Shown piece by piece: positions 10,153 to 18,224 of a stretch of DNA of 64,000 nt (positions are counted from its first letter, which is position 1; every line of letters begins with the position of its first letter). Under the pieces are notes generated by a model. It was not told the DNA's origin and searched no databases. It saw nothing but the letters and a program-made list of their open reading frames with translations. Both the position numbers and the translations under genes were made by a program. This DNA is from Agromyces protaetiae (GTDB taxonomy: Bacteria; Actinomycetota; Actinomycetes; Actinomycetales; Microbacteriaceae), in assembly GCF_004135405.1 (NCBI RefSeq), contig NZ_CP035491.1:434001-498000 (forward strand). The letters are read 5' to 3'.

Positions 10153-10934
10153 CGGTCTCCCCCTTCGGTGCTCGCCCCCGCGCCGACGAGCGCGAGGAAG
10201 ACGTCTTCGAGGGATGGCTGCTTCTCGACATACTCGACCTCGGCGGCGGGCAGCAGCCGCTTGAGCTCGGCGAGGGTGCCGTTCTGGATGATGCGCCCCT
10301 CGTGGAGGATCGCGATGCGGTCGGCGAGCTGCTCGGCCTCGTCGAGATACTGCGTCGTCAGCAGCACGGTCGTGCCGCCCTCGGCGAGCCGCTTCACGGT
10401 CTGCCACACCTCGAGGCGGGCCTGCGGGTCGAGTCCCGTCGTGGGCTCATCGAGGAAGATGACGGGCGGGTCGCCGATGAGGCTCATGGCGATGTCGAGC
10501 CGTCGGCGCATGCCGCCCGAGTAGGTCGCGGCGCGGCGCCCACCGGCCTCGGTGAGCGCGAATCGGTCGAGCAGGTCTTCTGCGATGGAGCCCGGATGCT
10601 TCAGATGCCGCAGTTTCGCCACGAGCACGAGGTTCTCGCGGCCCGTGAGCACCTCGTCGACGGCGGCGAACTGCCCCGTGAGACTGATCGACTCGCGTAC
10701 GTCGGCCGCCTGCGTCGCGACGTCGAACCCGTGGACGGTCGCGGTGCCCGCGTCGGCCTTCAGGAGGGTCGACAAGATGCGCACGAGCGTCGTCTTGCCC
10801 GCGCCGTTCGAGCCGAGGAGGGCGAAGATGCTGCCTCGCGCGACGTCGAAGTCGACGCCGCGGAGGACGTGCACGTCGCCGAACGACTTCTCGACGCCCG
10901 AGACGCTGATGGCGGCGCCGGCGAGGGCGGTCAT
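10149..10934 (-). CDS. ABC transporter ATP-binding protein (DrrA-like)
   Basis: The 261-residue nucleotide-binding protein shows Walker A (GSNGAGKTT, about residue 41), a Q-loop around TGQFAAVDE, the ABC signature YSGGMRRRLDIAMSL, Walker B VIFLDEPTTGLDP and a switch region LLTTQYLDEAEQLADR. The C-terminal LEDVFLAL motif is that of the DrrA drug-resistance subfamily. It powers the ABC-2 permease encoded immediately downstream with a four-base overlap. Its own ATG overlaps the DUF1048 stop. Confidence 0.9.
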   Translation of the reverse strand: MTALAGAAISVSGVEKSFGDVHVLRGVDFDVARGSIFALLGSNGAGKTTLVRILSTLLKADAGTATVHGFDVATQAADVRESISLTGQFAAVDEVLTGRENLVLVAKLRHLKHPGSIAEDLLDRFALTEAGGRRAATYSGGMRRRLDIAMSLIGDPPVIFLDEPTTGLDPQARLEVWQTVKRLAEGGTTVLLTTQYLDEAEQLADRIAILHEGRIIQNGTLAELKRLLPAAEVEYVEKQPSLEDVFLALVGAGASTEGGDR

Positions 10935-11335
10935 GGCGTCTCCCCCGAGGCATCCGTCTTCGAGGCATCCGTCGTCTTGGAGACATCCGCGATCGTCTTC
11001 TTGAGCCGATCGCGCTCCTTGTCGATCCAGCGCTTGCCCGCGTACGCGGCGGCGAACGCCTCGGCGAACTCGACGGGGTCGTCGCCGACGATCTCGTCGA
11101 TGGGCGTGCCGTCGACGGCGGCGCGCTCCCACAGGTCGGCGAAGTCGTTCAGCATCGTGATCATGACGCCGGGGTCGCCGTCGGTGATGCCGCCGTTGAC
11201 CATGAAGTAGCGCTCGAACGCCTTCGCGGCGGTGCCGTACGGCTCGGGCAGTGCGGCGATGCGCGCCTTGTAGGCCCGATACGCCTTCTTGTCGTCGAGC
11301 GATCCGGTGAGGAACTCGATCCATTTGGCGGCCAT
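10931..11335 (-). CDS. DUF1048 domain-containing protein
   Basis: The 134-residue helical protein begins MAAKWIEFLTGSLDDKKAYRAYKARI and continues with ALPEPYGTAAKAFERYFMV. This is the usual DUF1048 pattern of a small soluble protein encoded between a PadR regulator and an ABC exporter. The C-terminus is a Ser/Thr/Lys tail (KKTIADVSKTTDASKTDASGE) encoded by two close GAGGCATCC repeats. It overlaps the ATPase start and lies one base after the PadR stop. No enzymatic motif is visible. The conserved gene order suggests a regulatory or accessory role in the exporter operon. Confidence 0.8.
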   Translation of the reverse strand: MAAKWIEFLTGSLDDKKAYRAYKARIAALPEPYGTAAKAFERYFMVNGGITDGDPGVMITMLNDFADLWERAAVDGTPIDEIVGDDPVEFAEAFAAAYAGKRWIDKERDRLKKTIADVSKTTDASKTDASGETP

Positions 11336-11336
11336 G

Positions 11337-11699
11337 TCAGTTCTTCCCTTCGCGGAGCGGTTCGGTGCGGAGCGGTTCGGTGCGGAGCTGTTCGATGCGG
11401 TCGGCGAGGAAGCCCCACGTCCTCCAGAACTCGTCGAGTTCGGCGCGACCCTGCGCGTTGAGCGTGTAGACCTTGCGCGGCGGGCCCTTCTCGGAGGGCA
11501 CCTTCTCGACGTCGACGAGGCCGCGCTGCTCGATGCGTACGAGCAGCGCGTAGATCGTGCCCTCGGCGAGGTCGGCGAAGCCGTGATCGCGCAGGCGCGC
11601 GGTGATCTCGTAGCCGTAGGCGGGAGCCTCGGCGAGGAGGGCGAGGACGATCCCCTCGAGCGTGCCCTTCAGCAGTTCGGTGAGCTGTCTGCCGCCCAC
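11337..11699 (-). CDS. PadR-family transcriptional regulator
   Basis: The 120-residue protein has the PadR winged helix: LKGTLEGIVLALLAEAPAYGYEITARL, then FADLAEGTIYALLVRIEQRGLV, and a basic wing SEKGPPRKVYTLNAQGRAEL. It ends in a short direct repeat (RTEPLRTEPLRE) encoded by a 15-base tandem. The start is GTG with AGGAG about eight bases upstream. It heads the exporter operon and faces a near-perfect palindrome at 11711-11779, so it very likely autorepresses and is released by an exported compound, as known for LadR/LmrR-type PadR proteins. Confidence 0.9.
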   Translation of the reverse strand: MGGRQLTELLKGTLEGIVLALLAEAPAYGYEITARLRDHGFADLAEGTIYALLVRIEQRGLVDVEKVPSEKGPPRKVYTLNAQGRAELDEFWRTWGFLADRIEQLRTEPLRTEPLREGKN

Positions 11700-11710
11700 G
11701 ATGTCTCCTG

Positions 11711-11779
11711 ACTATTCAGTGTTGCTGAGTACCGGTACATAGTAAGCACGAGTACCGGTATATAGCAACACTGAATAGT
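11711..11779. promoter_or_regulatory. PadR operator/promoter palindrome
   Basis: Perfect 16-base inverted arms, ACTATTCAGTGTTGCT (11711-11726) and AGCAACACTGAATAGT (11764-11779), enclose two direct copies of GAGTACCGGTA followed by a TATAG-like box. The AT-rich boxes (ACATAG and ATATAG) make plausible -10 elements read on either strand. It lies 12 bases upstream of the PadR GTG start. This layout is expected for PadR autoregulation with a dimer on each arm and a second class of site inside. Confidence 0.8.
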
Positions 11780-11782
11780 AGA

Positions 11783-11860
11783 GGTTTGTCGGACATCGGG
11801 CGGATTGTCGGACGAGTTCTCACCACTCCGTCCGACAATCCGCCCGATGTCCGACAAACC
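11783..11860. repeat. TTTGTCGGAC long-hairpin element, copy 2
   Basis: Arms of about 35 bases (GGTTTGTCGGACATCGGGCG and its partner) pair almost perfectly around a short TTCTCACC loop. Each arm again holds two TTGTCGGAC cores. It lies immediately beyond the PadR operator and about 50 bases after the DUF624 stop at 11909. It therefore follows the 3' end of the xylosidase operon read on the reverse strand and could terminate it. Confidence 0.85.
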
Positions 11861-11908
11861 CACGCGGCGGGCCGGACAGAGGCTTGCGCGGGCGCTCAGC
11901 GCGACGAG

Positions 11909-12625
11909 CTACGCGGGCTTCGAGGCATCCGCCCCGTCGCCCGAAGTGAACCGCTCCTCGATGTCGGCGACCATCTTGCGCGCGTTGGCGAGCGCCGCGG
12001 CCGCGAGGAGCGACCCGATCACGACGAGGATCCACGGCGTCGTGAACCACGCGAGCGCCGCCACTAGCACGAGCCCCGAGACGATGCTCAGCGCGACGAG
12101 CGGCTTCGCGCCGAGGTAGTAGATCGAGAGGCGCCAGACGTCGCGTGTGCGGAACCCGAAGAGCGCGACGACCACGAGCGCGTTCACGGCGATGACCGAT
12201 ACGACGACCGAGAGCACGATCGAGATGCCCGCGAAGATGCCGCCCGCGCCGACGGCCTGCCCGAACGCGATGTTCATGCCGAGCACCGTGAGCACGGCGA
12301 GCACGGGCACCCACACGAACAGCACGTCGCGGAGGTCGCGCCACCACGACCGCCAGAACCGCGGCCACACGACGAGGTCGTCGTCGCGCTGCCGCGCCCG
12401 GAACGTCGTGATCGCCGCCGCGAACGCGGGGCCGACGGGCACGAGGCTGAGCGCGAACAGCGGGATGTTGCTCGGGTGCGGCTCGAGGAGCACGAGCCCC
12501 GCGATGCCCGGCAGCGACGCGAGCACGAACGCGATCTCGGTCACGACGACCCAGTACACGTTGCGAGTGATGCGCCCGAAGAGCCCGCTCCACGGGCCGG
12601 GTCGCTGCTGGGTCTGCTCACTCAT
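11909..12625 (-). CDS. DUF624 (YesL-like) membrane protein
   Basis: The 238-residue protein has the DUF624 signature: an N-terminal FGRITRNVYWVVVTEIAFVLASLPGI segment, then FALSLVPVGPAFAAAITTFRARQRDDDLVVWPRFWRSWWRD, followed by four further hydrophobic helices. YesL-type proteins are usually encoded with oligosaccharide CUT1 transporters and glycosidases (known context), but their role is undefined. It starts five bases after the GH39 xylosidase stop and is the last gene of that operon. The C-terminal tail (GDGADASKPA) is polar. Confidence 0.8.
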   Translation of the reverse strand: MSEQTQQRPGPWSGLFGRITRNVYWVVVTEIAFVLASLPGIAGLVLLEPHPSNIPLFALSLVPVGPAFAAAITTFRARQRDDDLVVWPRFWRSWWRDLRDVLFVWVPVLAVLTVLGMNIAFGQAVGAGGIFAGISIVLSVVVSVIAVNALVVVALFGFRTRDVWRLSIYYLGAKPLVALSIVSGLVLVAALAWFTTPWILVVIGSLLAAAALANARKMVADIEERFTSGDGADASKPA

Positions 12626-12630
12626 CGTCG

Positions 12631-14154
12631 TCACCGTACCCCGGCCGTCTGTGCGTACCCGGGGATGCGCGCATCGTCGATCCACGCCTCGGTCTCGTCG
12701 CGCACAGGGTCGATCTCGACGATGGTCACCTCGTGCTGCGAGAGGGTCAGGTCGAGGTTCAGGATGCCTCCCGCCGCGCGCGCGGCGCGCTGCTCGACGG
12801 TCGGCCGCGACGCCTCGTGCAGCAGGTCGAGCTGCCGCGAGGTCGGGTGGTGGGGTCGGCCGAGGTCGCGCCACGCGTTCCACGCGTTGCCGTCGGTCTC
12901 GCTCACGCGAAGGCGGTGCACGGATGCCGCGGGGCCGGCCACGGGCAGCGCGAGCCGCAGCGAATGCGACGCGGCCCCGGCATCCGTGCCGTCGACGGGC
13001 TGCCACGCGAGGATCGCGAGGCGTCCGTCTGCATGCCGAGTGACGAGGTGGTCTGCGCCGCGCGCGAGGATCTCGGCGCCGAGCCGCGCCATGAACGTGT
13101 AGAGGTGGTACGTGGGCTTCGCGAGCTGGCGGTGGCCGAGCAGGCCGAACCCGCCGTGGAAGATCGAGGTCGGGATGTTCTCCTCCTCGAAGACGTCGCA
13201 GAACGTCCAATACGAGAACGAGTCGGCGAAGTCGCCGCCCGAGGCGAGCACGGGGGCGAGGTAGGTCGCGTTGTACGCGGTGTCGTGCACGGGGCTGTCG
13301 GGCCGGTACGACGTGTTGAACTCGGTGATGTGCGTCGGAAGGCCCGCGAGGGCGGTTCCCTCGAGGTGGCGGCGCGGGGCGTCGAACTGCTCGAGGAGCG
13401 TCTCGGGGCGAGCGAGCGTCTGGTAGACGCCGAACGGCACATGCTGCGACGGCCCCGACGTGTATGCATGCCGCGAGACGAAGTCGACAGGCGAGCCGCT
13501 CCGTTCGACGAAATCGGCGAACGGGCCCCACCACTCGTCGGAACCGGGCGAGATCGCGGGGCCCCCGACCTGCAACGAGGCATCCACGTCTTTGATCGCA
13601 CTCGACGTGATCTCGTAGAGCCGGTGGTAGGCCGCCTGGTCGGCGCCCTGCCAGAAGTGCGTGAGGTTCGGCTCGTTCCACACCTCGATCGGCCACGTGC
13701 GAACCTCGTCGATGCCGTAGCGGTCGATGAGATGGCGCACGACGCCCGTGACGAGGTCGACCCATTCGCGCTCGTCGGCCGGAGGGGTGACGTTGCCCTT
13801 CCACCAGAACACCGTCTGGTCGCCCGAGGCGAGCCCCGACGGCATGAAGCCGAGCTCGACGAACGGGCGGATGCCGAGCTCGAGCCACGAATCGAAGATC
13901 TGGTCGGCGTACGTGAACGCGTGACGCACGCGCCGCTCGCCGCCGTGCTCGTATGGCCGGTGGATGCCGACGTCGTCGGAGAGCAGCCCGTGCCCGCGCA
14001 GGTGCTTGAACCCGATCTCGCGCTGCACGCGCTTCAGCGACTCGACGTAGTCGTGCCGGAGCGCGAGGTTCAACCGGCCCGTGCCGACGCATTCGCGCCA
14101 CGCGTCGGACAGGGTGCCGATGGGCTCGGCGGGAACGGCGACGGTGGCGGTCAT
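12631..14154 (-). CDS. GH39 beta-xylosidase
   Basis: The 507-residue glycosidase has a (beta/alpha)8 fold. The acid/base Glu is in WPIEVWNEPNLTHFW (about residue 160) and the nucleophile Glu in GLPTHITEFNTSYRPDSPVHDTAY (about 260). HAYTSGPSQ and FSYWTFCDVFEEENIP are other family blocks. A C-terminal beta-sandwich follows. No signal peptide is present, so it acts inside the cell on imported xylo-oligosaccharides, releasing xylose after GH67 has removed glucuronate. It lies downstream of the transporter binding protein with a 106-base gap and is tightly followed by the DUF624 gene. Confidence 0.9.
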   Translation of the reverse strand: MTATVAVPAEPIGTLSDAWRECVGTGRLNLALRHDYVESLKRVQREIGFKHLRGHGLLSDDVGIHRPYEHGGERRVRHAFTYADQIFDSWLELGIRPFVELGFMPSGLASGDQTVFWWKGNVTPPADEREWVDLVTGVVRHLIDRYGIDEVRTWPIEVWNEPNLTHFWQGADQAAYHRLYEITSSAIKDVDASLQVGGPAISPGSDEWWGPFADFVERSGSPVDFVSRHAYTSGPSQHVPFGVYQTLARPETLLEQFDAPRRHLEGTALAGLPTHITEFNTSYRPDSPVHDTAYNATYLAPVLASGGDFADSFSYWTFCDVFEEENIPTSIFHGGFGLLGHRQLAKPTYHLYTFMARLGAEILARGADHLVTRHADGRLAILAWQPVDGTDAGAASHSLRLALPVAGPAASVHRLRVSETDGNAWNAWRDLGRPHHPTSRQLDLLHEASRPTVEQRAARAAGGILNLDLTLSQHEVTIVEIDPVRDETEAWIDDARIPGYAQTAGVR

Positions 14155-14260
14155 GACTCTCCTGGCGGACGAGGTGGCAGTGCGGTGCGAACAGCCGAAG
14201 GTCCGGCCGCGCCTTTCGAAGGACGCGACCGGACCCCGGTTCAGGGCATGGGCCCTCTTA

Positions 14261-15997
14261 TTACTTCTTGTCGGCCTTCGCCTCTTCGGCGGCGGCCTTC
14301 ATCGACTCCTGCTGGCGCTCGTAGGCGCCGTTGATCATGTCGATGTACTCGTCCATGTTCGCGGCCTCGAGCTCGCCGACGTAGTCGTCCCACTCGTCGA
14401 GCGAGCGGTCGCCCGTGATGAACTTCGCCGTGTTCTGGCGCACGAGGTCGAGGAGGGCGGTCTTCCAGAGGCCGGCCTGCTCGTTCTCGAGCTCGTTGAG
14501 CGGAGCAGCCGGAGCCGTGGCGAGCTGCGTCTTCGTGAGCATCGACGAGACGAAGTCCTTCGTCTCGGGGAGCATCATCGAGGTGCGGAGGTCTTCCGTG
14601 CCGCCCTCGGCAGCCATCCACACGCCGTTGGCGAAGCCGCCGTCGACGTTGAGGAGCTTCGTGGCGCCCGGGTTGAGCAGGCCCTTCGAGCGGTCCCAGT
14701 CAGCGGTGAAGGTGCGGACGTCGCCCTTCTTCGTGAACTGCTCGCCCTCGACGCCCCACTTGGCGAACTCCAGGCCCTCGTCGGAGTAGTACAGCCAGTC
14801 GACGAACTGGAGGAGCGCCTTGAAGTTCTCCTTGTCGGCAGCCTTCGACGAGATCATGAGGCCCGGGAGGCCGTCGACACGGCCGCCGGCCGCGAGGTTG
14901 TCGCCTGCAGGGCCGCCGGGAACGCGGATGAGCGCGACCTCGGCGTCGGTGTTGCCGACCTCGCTGAACGAGTTGCGAGCCTGCGAGAGGAACTGGTCGT
15001 TGCCCGAGATCACGAGCGAGTCGCCGTTGAAGAAGTGCGCCTTCGCCTCGTCATCGCTCTGCGTGACGCTCGCGGGGTCGAGGAGGCCGTCTTCGACGAG
15101 GCCGTGGTAGTACGACACGAGGTCCTTGTACTCGTCCTGCGCGGCCGCGTACACGAACTTCTTGCCGTCCCACCAGGCGCCCGAACCGGCCGAGAGGCCC
15201 CAGCCGGCCGTCGTGCCGAAGTTCGGCGCGGCGAAGTTCAGGGCACCGCCGAGGGGGTCGGGGTCGTTGAACTCGTCCGAGATGACCATCTTGTCGGGGT
15301 AGGCCTTGTGGACCTTCGCGAGGTCCTTCTGGAAGTCGTCGAACGTCTTCGGCTCGTAGCTGAGGCCGAGCTCGTCCCAGATGTCCTTGCGGACGACGTA
15401 GCTGTACTGCGGGACGACGATCTCCGAGACGCCGGGCAGGATGTAGAACTTGCCGTCGGCCTGACGCAGGTTGTCGACGTCGGCCTGCAGGCCCCACTTC
15501 TCGACCTTGTCCTCGAAGTTCGGCATGTACTGCACGAAGTCGCTCACGGGGAGGATCGCGCCGCCCGAGACGAACGGGGTCTCCTGGCCGGGGTAGGTGA
15601 TCGAGATGATGTCGGGTGCGTTGCCCGAGGCGATCGCGGCCGAACGGGCGTCTTCGTAGCCGACGCGCGGAGCGCTCTCGACGTCGAACGAGACATCCTG
15701 GTTCTTCTTCAGCGCCGTGAGGATGGGCCAGTCCTCCTGCAGGGGGTAGGCCTCGTGGTCGCGGTAGAAGAGCCCGAAGGTGACGGGCTCGGTCGCCTTG
15801 AACGTGTCGCCGACGCCGAATTCCTTCATCGCGCCGACGTCCTTGCCGGTGAAGTCGAAGGACGGAGCGTCACCGGATGCCTCGGGGGCGCTGCAGCCCG
15901 TGAGGATGAGGCCCGTGGCGGCGAGGCCGGCGACGACCGCGGTCGTGAGACCGCGACGGCGGAGCCGACGCGTCGTCGCGCCAGTCTGCTGTGTCAT
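14261..15997 (-). CDS. Oligosaccharide ABC transporter substrate-binding lipoprotein (LplA-like)
   Basis: The 578-residue protein begins with a twin-Arg-rich basic stretch, a hydrophobic core and a lipobox LILTGC with Cys35, so it is a membrane-tethered lipoprotein. The mature part is a large type-1 solute-binding fold (SGNAPDIISI, SYVVRKDIWDELGL, YYHGLVEDGLLDP). Its length, well above the usual 420, is typical of LplA/aldouronate-type binding proteins. It follows the two permease genes and precedes a xylosidase, supporting uptake of (glucurono)xylo-oligosaccharides. The ATG at 15997 has an AAGGGAA site about eight bases upstream. Confidence 0.88.
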   Translation of the reverse strand: MTQQTGATTRRLRRRGLTTAVVAGLAATGLILTGCSAPEASGDAPSFDFTGKDVGAMKEFGVGDTFKATEPVTFGLFYRDHEAYPLQEDWPILTALKKNQDVSFDVESAPRVGYEDARSAAIASGNAPDIISITYPGQETPFVSGGAILPVSDFVQYMPNFEDKVEKWGLQADVDNLRQADGKFYILPGVSEIVVPQYSYVVRKDIWDELGLSYEPKTFDDFQKDLAKVHKAYPDKMVISDEFNDPDPLGGALNFAAPNFGTTAGWGLSAGSGAWWDGKKFVYAAAQDEYKDLVSYYHGLVEDGLLDPASVTQSDDEAKAHFFNGDSLVISGNDQFLSQARNSFSEVGNTDAEVALIRVPGGPAGDNLAAGGRVDGLPGLMISSKAADKENFKALLQFVDWLYYSDEGLEFAKWGVEGEQFTKKGDVRTFTADWDRSKGLLNPGATKLLNVDGGFANGVWMAAEGGTEDLRTSMMLPETKDFVSSMLTKTQLATAPAAPLNELENEQAGLWKTALLDLVRQNTAKFITGDRSLDEWDDYVGELEAANMDEYIDMINGAYERQQESMKAAAEEAKADKK

Positions 15998-16062
15998 GTG
16001 GGGGTTCCCTTTCTTGGTTGGGTCACTCGTGGAGCGGGGTGGAAACGTGGTGCGGTGCGGAA

Positions 16063-17004
16063 TCAGGCCTTGACCGAGCCGAGCATGACGCCCGACACGA
16101 AGTACTTCTGGAGGAACGGGTAGAGGCAGACGATCGGCAGCACGGTGAGGAGCATCGTGACGGCCTTGACGTTCGCCGCGATCTGGAGGCCCTCGTCGGA
16201 GTCCTGCGGCTGCGACGACGCCATGAGCAGGTTCCGCAGGTACACGGTCACGGGGTACAGGTCGGGTTTCGACATGTAGAGCACGGCCGAGAACCACGAG
16301 TTCCAGAACGTCACGGCGTAGAACAGCACCATCGTCGCGAGCACGGCCTTCGAGAGCGGGAGGACGATCCGCAGCAGGATGCCGTAGGTCGTGAGCCCGT
16401 CGATCGAGGCGGCTTCTTCGAGCTCTTCGGGGAAGTTCTCGAAGAAGGACTTCATGACGAGGAGGTTGAAGATGCTGATGGCGTTCGGCACGACGATCGC
16501 GAGGATCGAGTTGCGCCAGCCGAGGGAGTTGATGAGCACGTAGTTCGGGATGATGCCGCCGCTGAAGAACATCGTGAAGACGGCGATGCCGATGAAGACG
16601 GCCCGGCCCTTCAGGTGCTTCTTCGAGAGCGCGTACGCGAACATCGTCGTGAGCACCATCGAGATGGCCGTCGCGACCGACGTGTAGAGGATCGTGTTGC
16701 CGTAGTTGCGCCAGAACATCGGGTCGCTCATGACCTGCACGAACGTCGTCGTGTTGAAGCCGCGCGGGATGATGTTGACCTGGCCGGCGTTGATGTAGCC
16801 CTGCGAGCTGAAGGCGACGGCGATGACGTTCAAGAACGGGTAGAGCGTCACGAAGCAGAGCCCGATGATCACGACGGCGTTGACGACGCGGAACACCGTG
16901 TAGGCGCGCGAGTCCTTGATGCCGCCCTGCTTCTTGGGCTTGAAGAGCTTCGCGACCGATCGGTCGGCCGGCGTCGAGATGCTGGTCGTCAAGTTGCCGG
17001 TCAC
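16063..17004 (-). CDS. CUT1 sugar ABC transporter permease (YtcP/LplC-like)
   Basis: The 313-residue permease has a long polar N-terminus, then six membrane helices (VVNAVVIIGLCFVTLYPFLNVIAVAFS, NTILYTSVATAISMVLTTMFAYALS and others). The EAA-type coupling loop reads EELEEAASIDGLTTYGILLRIVLPLSKAVLAT. The C-terminal FLQKYFVSGVMLGSVKA is the hallmark ending of the LplC/YtcP group. The GTG start overlaps the preceding permease stop (GTGA). It forms the heterodimeric channel with the adjacent permease. No ATPase is encoded here, so a shared MsmX-type ATPase elsewhere is inferred. Confidence 0.88.
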   Translation of the reverse strand: MTGNLTTSISTPADRSVAKLFKPKKQGGIKDSRAYTVFRVVNAVVIIGLCFVTLYPFLNVIAVAFSSQGYINAGQVNIIPRGFNTTTFVQVMSDPMFWRNYGNTILYTSVATAISMVLTTMFAYALSKKHLKGRAVFIGIAVFTMFFSGGIIPNYVLINSLGWRNSILAIVVPNAISIFNLLVMKSFFENFPEELEEAASIDGLTTYGILLRIVLPLSKAVLATMVLFYAVTFWNSWFSAVLYMSKPDLYPVTVYLRNLLMASSQPQDSDEGLQIAANVKAVTMLLTVLPIVCLYPFLQKYFVSGVMLGSVKA

Positions 17005-18017
17005 CACAGGCTGGCTCCTGTCACGCGCTTGGAGATGAAGTTCGCGCCGAGCACGAGGGCGAGGCCGATGAGGGCTTCGAAGAGGCCGACGGCGGTCGCG
17101 TACGAGAAGCTGCCCGAGCCGATGCCCACTCGGTAGAGGTAGGTCGAGAGGATGTCGGCCGTCTCGAGGTTCAGCGGGTTGTAGAGCAGGAGCACCTTCT
17201 CGAAGCTCACGTTGAGGAACGAGCCGATGTTGAGGATGAGGAGCACGACGATCGTCGGCGCGATACCCGGGAGGGTGACGTGCCAGGTCTGCTTCCAGCG
17301 GTTGGCGCCGTCGATGCGGGCTGCCTCGTAGAGCTGGGGGTCGATCGTCGTGAGGGCGGCGAGGTAGAGGATCGTGCCCCAGCCGACGGTCTGCCAGATC
17401 TCGGAGCTCACGAAGATGGGCCGGAACCACTCGGGCTTCTGGATGAAGTCGATCGGAGTGCCGCCGAAGGCGTCGATGATCTGGTTGATCGTGCCGCGCG
17501 TCGAGACGAGTTGGAGCACGAGGCCCGCGACGATGACGACCGACATGAAGTGCGGGAGGTACGAGATCGACTGCGCGATGCGCTTGAACTTCGCCGAGCG
17601 GAGCTCGTTGAGCATGAGTGCGAGCACGATCGGGAGCGGGAAGATCAGCACGAGGCAGACGGCGCCGAGGATGATCGTGTTGAAGAACACCCGCCAGAAC
17701 GTCGGGTCGTTGATGAACATCTCGAAATAGTGGAAGCCGACCCACTCGTCGCCGAAGATGTTGCCGCCCGGGCGGTACCTGCGGAACGCGATGATGTTGC
17801 CCGCCATCGGCAGGTACTTGAACACCACGAGATAGACGATCGGCAGCAGGAGCAGCGAGTAGAGCCGCCAGTCTTTCGCGAGAGCACGGCGCCAGGTCGT
17901 CTTCGCCGACTTCTTCGGCGCCGGCGACGGCGAAGCGGTCGGCGACGTCGCGGGCTCGGCCCGCACACCCCCGACCTGCTCGACATCGTCGGTGACGACG
18001 AGATTGTTGATCGACAA
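17001..18017 (-). CDS. CUT1 sugar ABC transporter permease (YtcB/LplB-like)
   Basis: The 338-residue permease opens with a roughly 45-residue cytoplasmic Pro/Ser-rich stretch, then LYSLLLLPIVYLVVFKYLPMAGNIIAFRRYRPGGNIFGDEW, the diagnostic LplB/YtcB block. The coupling loop is PQLYEAARIDGANRWKQTWHVTLPGIAPTIVVLL. It is the first gene of the transporter-xylosidase operon. Its promoter region, 18018-18224, is shared divergently with the acetylxylan esterase and contains a LacI-type operator. Confidence 0.88.
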   Translation of the reverse strand: MSINNLVVTDDVEQVGGVRAEPATSPTASPSPAPKKSAKTTWRRALAKDWRLYSLLLLPIVYLVVFKYLPMAGNIIAFRRYRPGGNIFGDEWVGFHYFEMFINDPTFWRVFFNTIILGAVCLVLIFPLPIVLALMLNELRSAKFKRIAQSISYLPHFMSVVIVAGLVLQLVSTRGTINQIIDAFGGTPIDFIQKPEWFRPIFVSSEIWQTVGWGTILYLAALTTIDPQLYEAARIDGANRWKQTWHVTLPGIAPTIVVLLILNIGSFLNVSFEKVLLLYNPLNLETADILSTYLYRVGIGSGSFSYATAVGLFEALIGLALVLGANFISKRVTGASLW

Positions 18018-18120
18018 AGCGCTCCCTTGCGTCGCTCGATCCGGTAGGACTGCGTCTCGAAAGGTTTCGAAAGTTTCGGTGATTCCTGCGAGACTTGTAG
18101 ACCATAACCCGCGTTCTGAT

Positions 18121-18140
18121 CGATGTCAACGTTTTCATCG
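18121..18140. promoter_or_regulatory. LacI-type operator between transporter operon and esterase
   Basis: CGATGTCAACGTTTTCATCG is an imperfect palindrome centred on AACGTT, with ATG/CAT outer ends. On the reverse strand it starts CGATGAAAACGTTG, matching the uxaC operator (GATGTAAACGTTG) at 12 of 13 positions. It sits about 105 bases upstream of the permease start and 85 upstream of the esterase ATG. One repressor could therefore control both directions and the uxaC operon. Confidence 0.6.
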
Positions 18141-18224
18141 TATTCTGGAGACCGACTTGGCGCTCCGACTCCGTTTTTCGGGACGCCCGGCCCGAGACAT
18201 CCGCCGTCGCCGAGAGGAACCGCA

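Noticed and set aside
9233-10231. Long frames crossing hairpin copy 1 and the exporter genes
   Set aside because: Arg-rich shadow translations of high-GC DNA; the real genes lie in other frames with clear ABC motifs.
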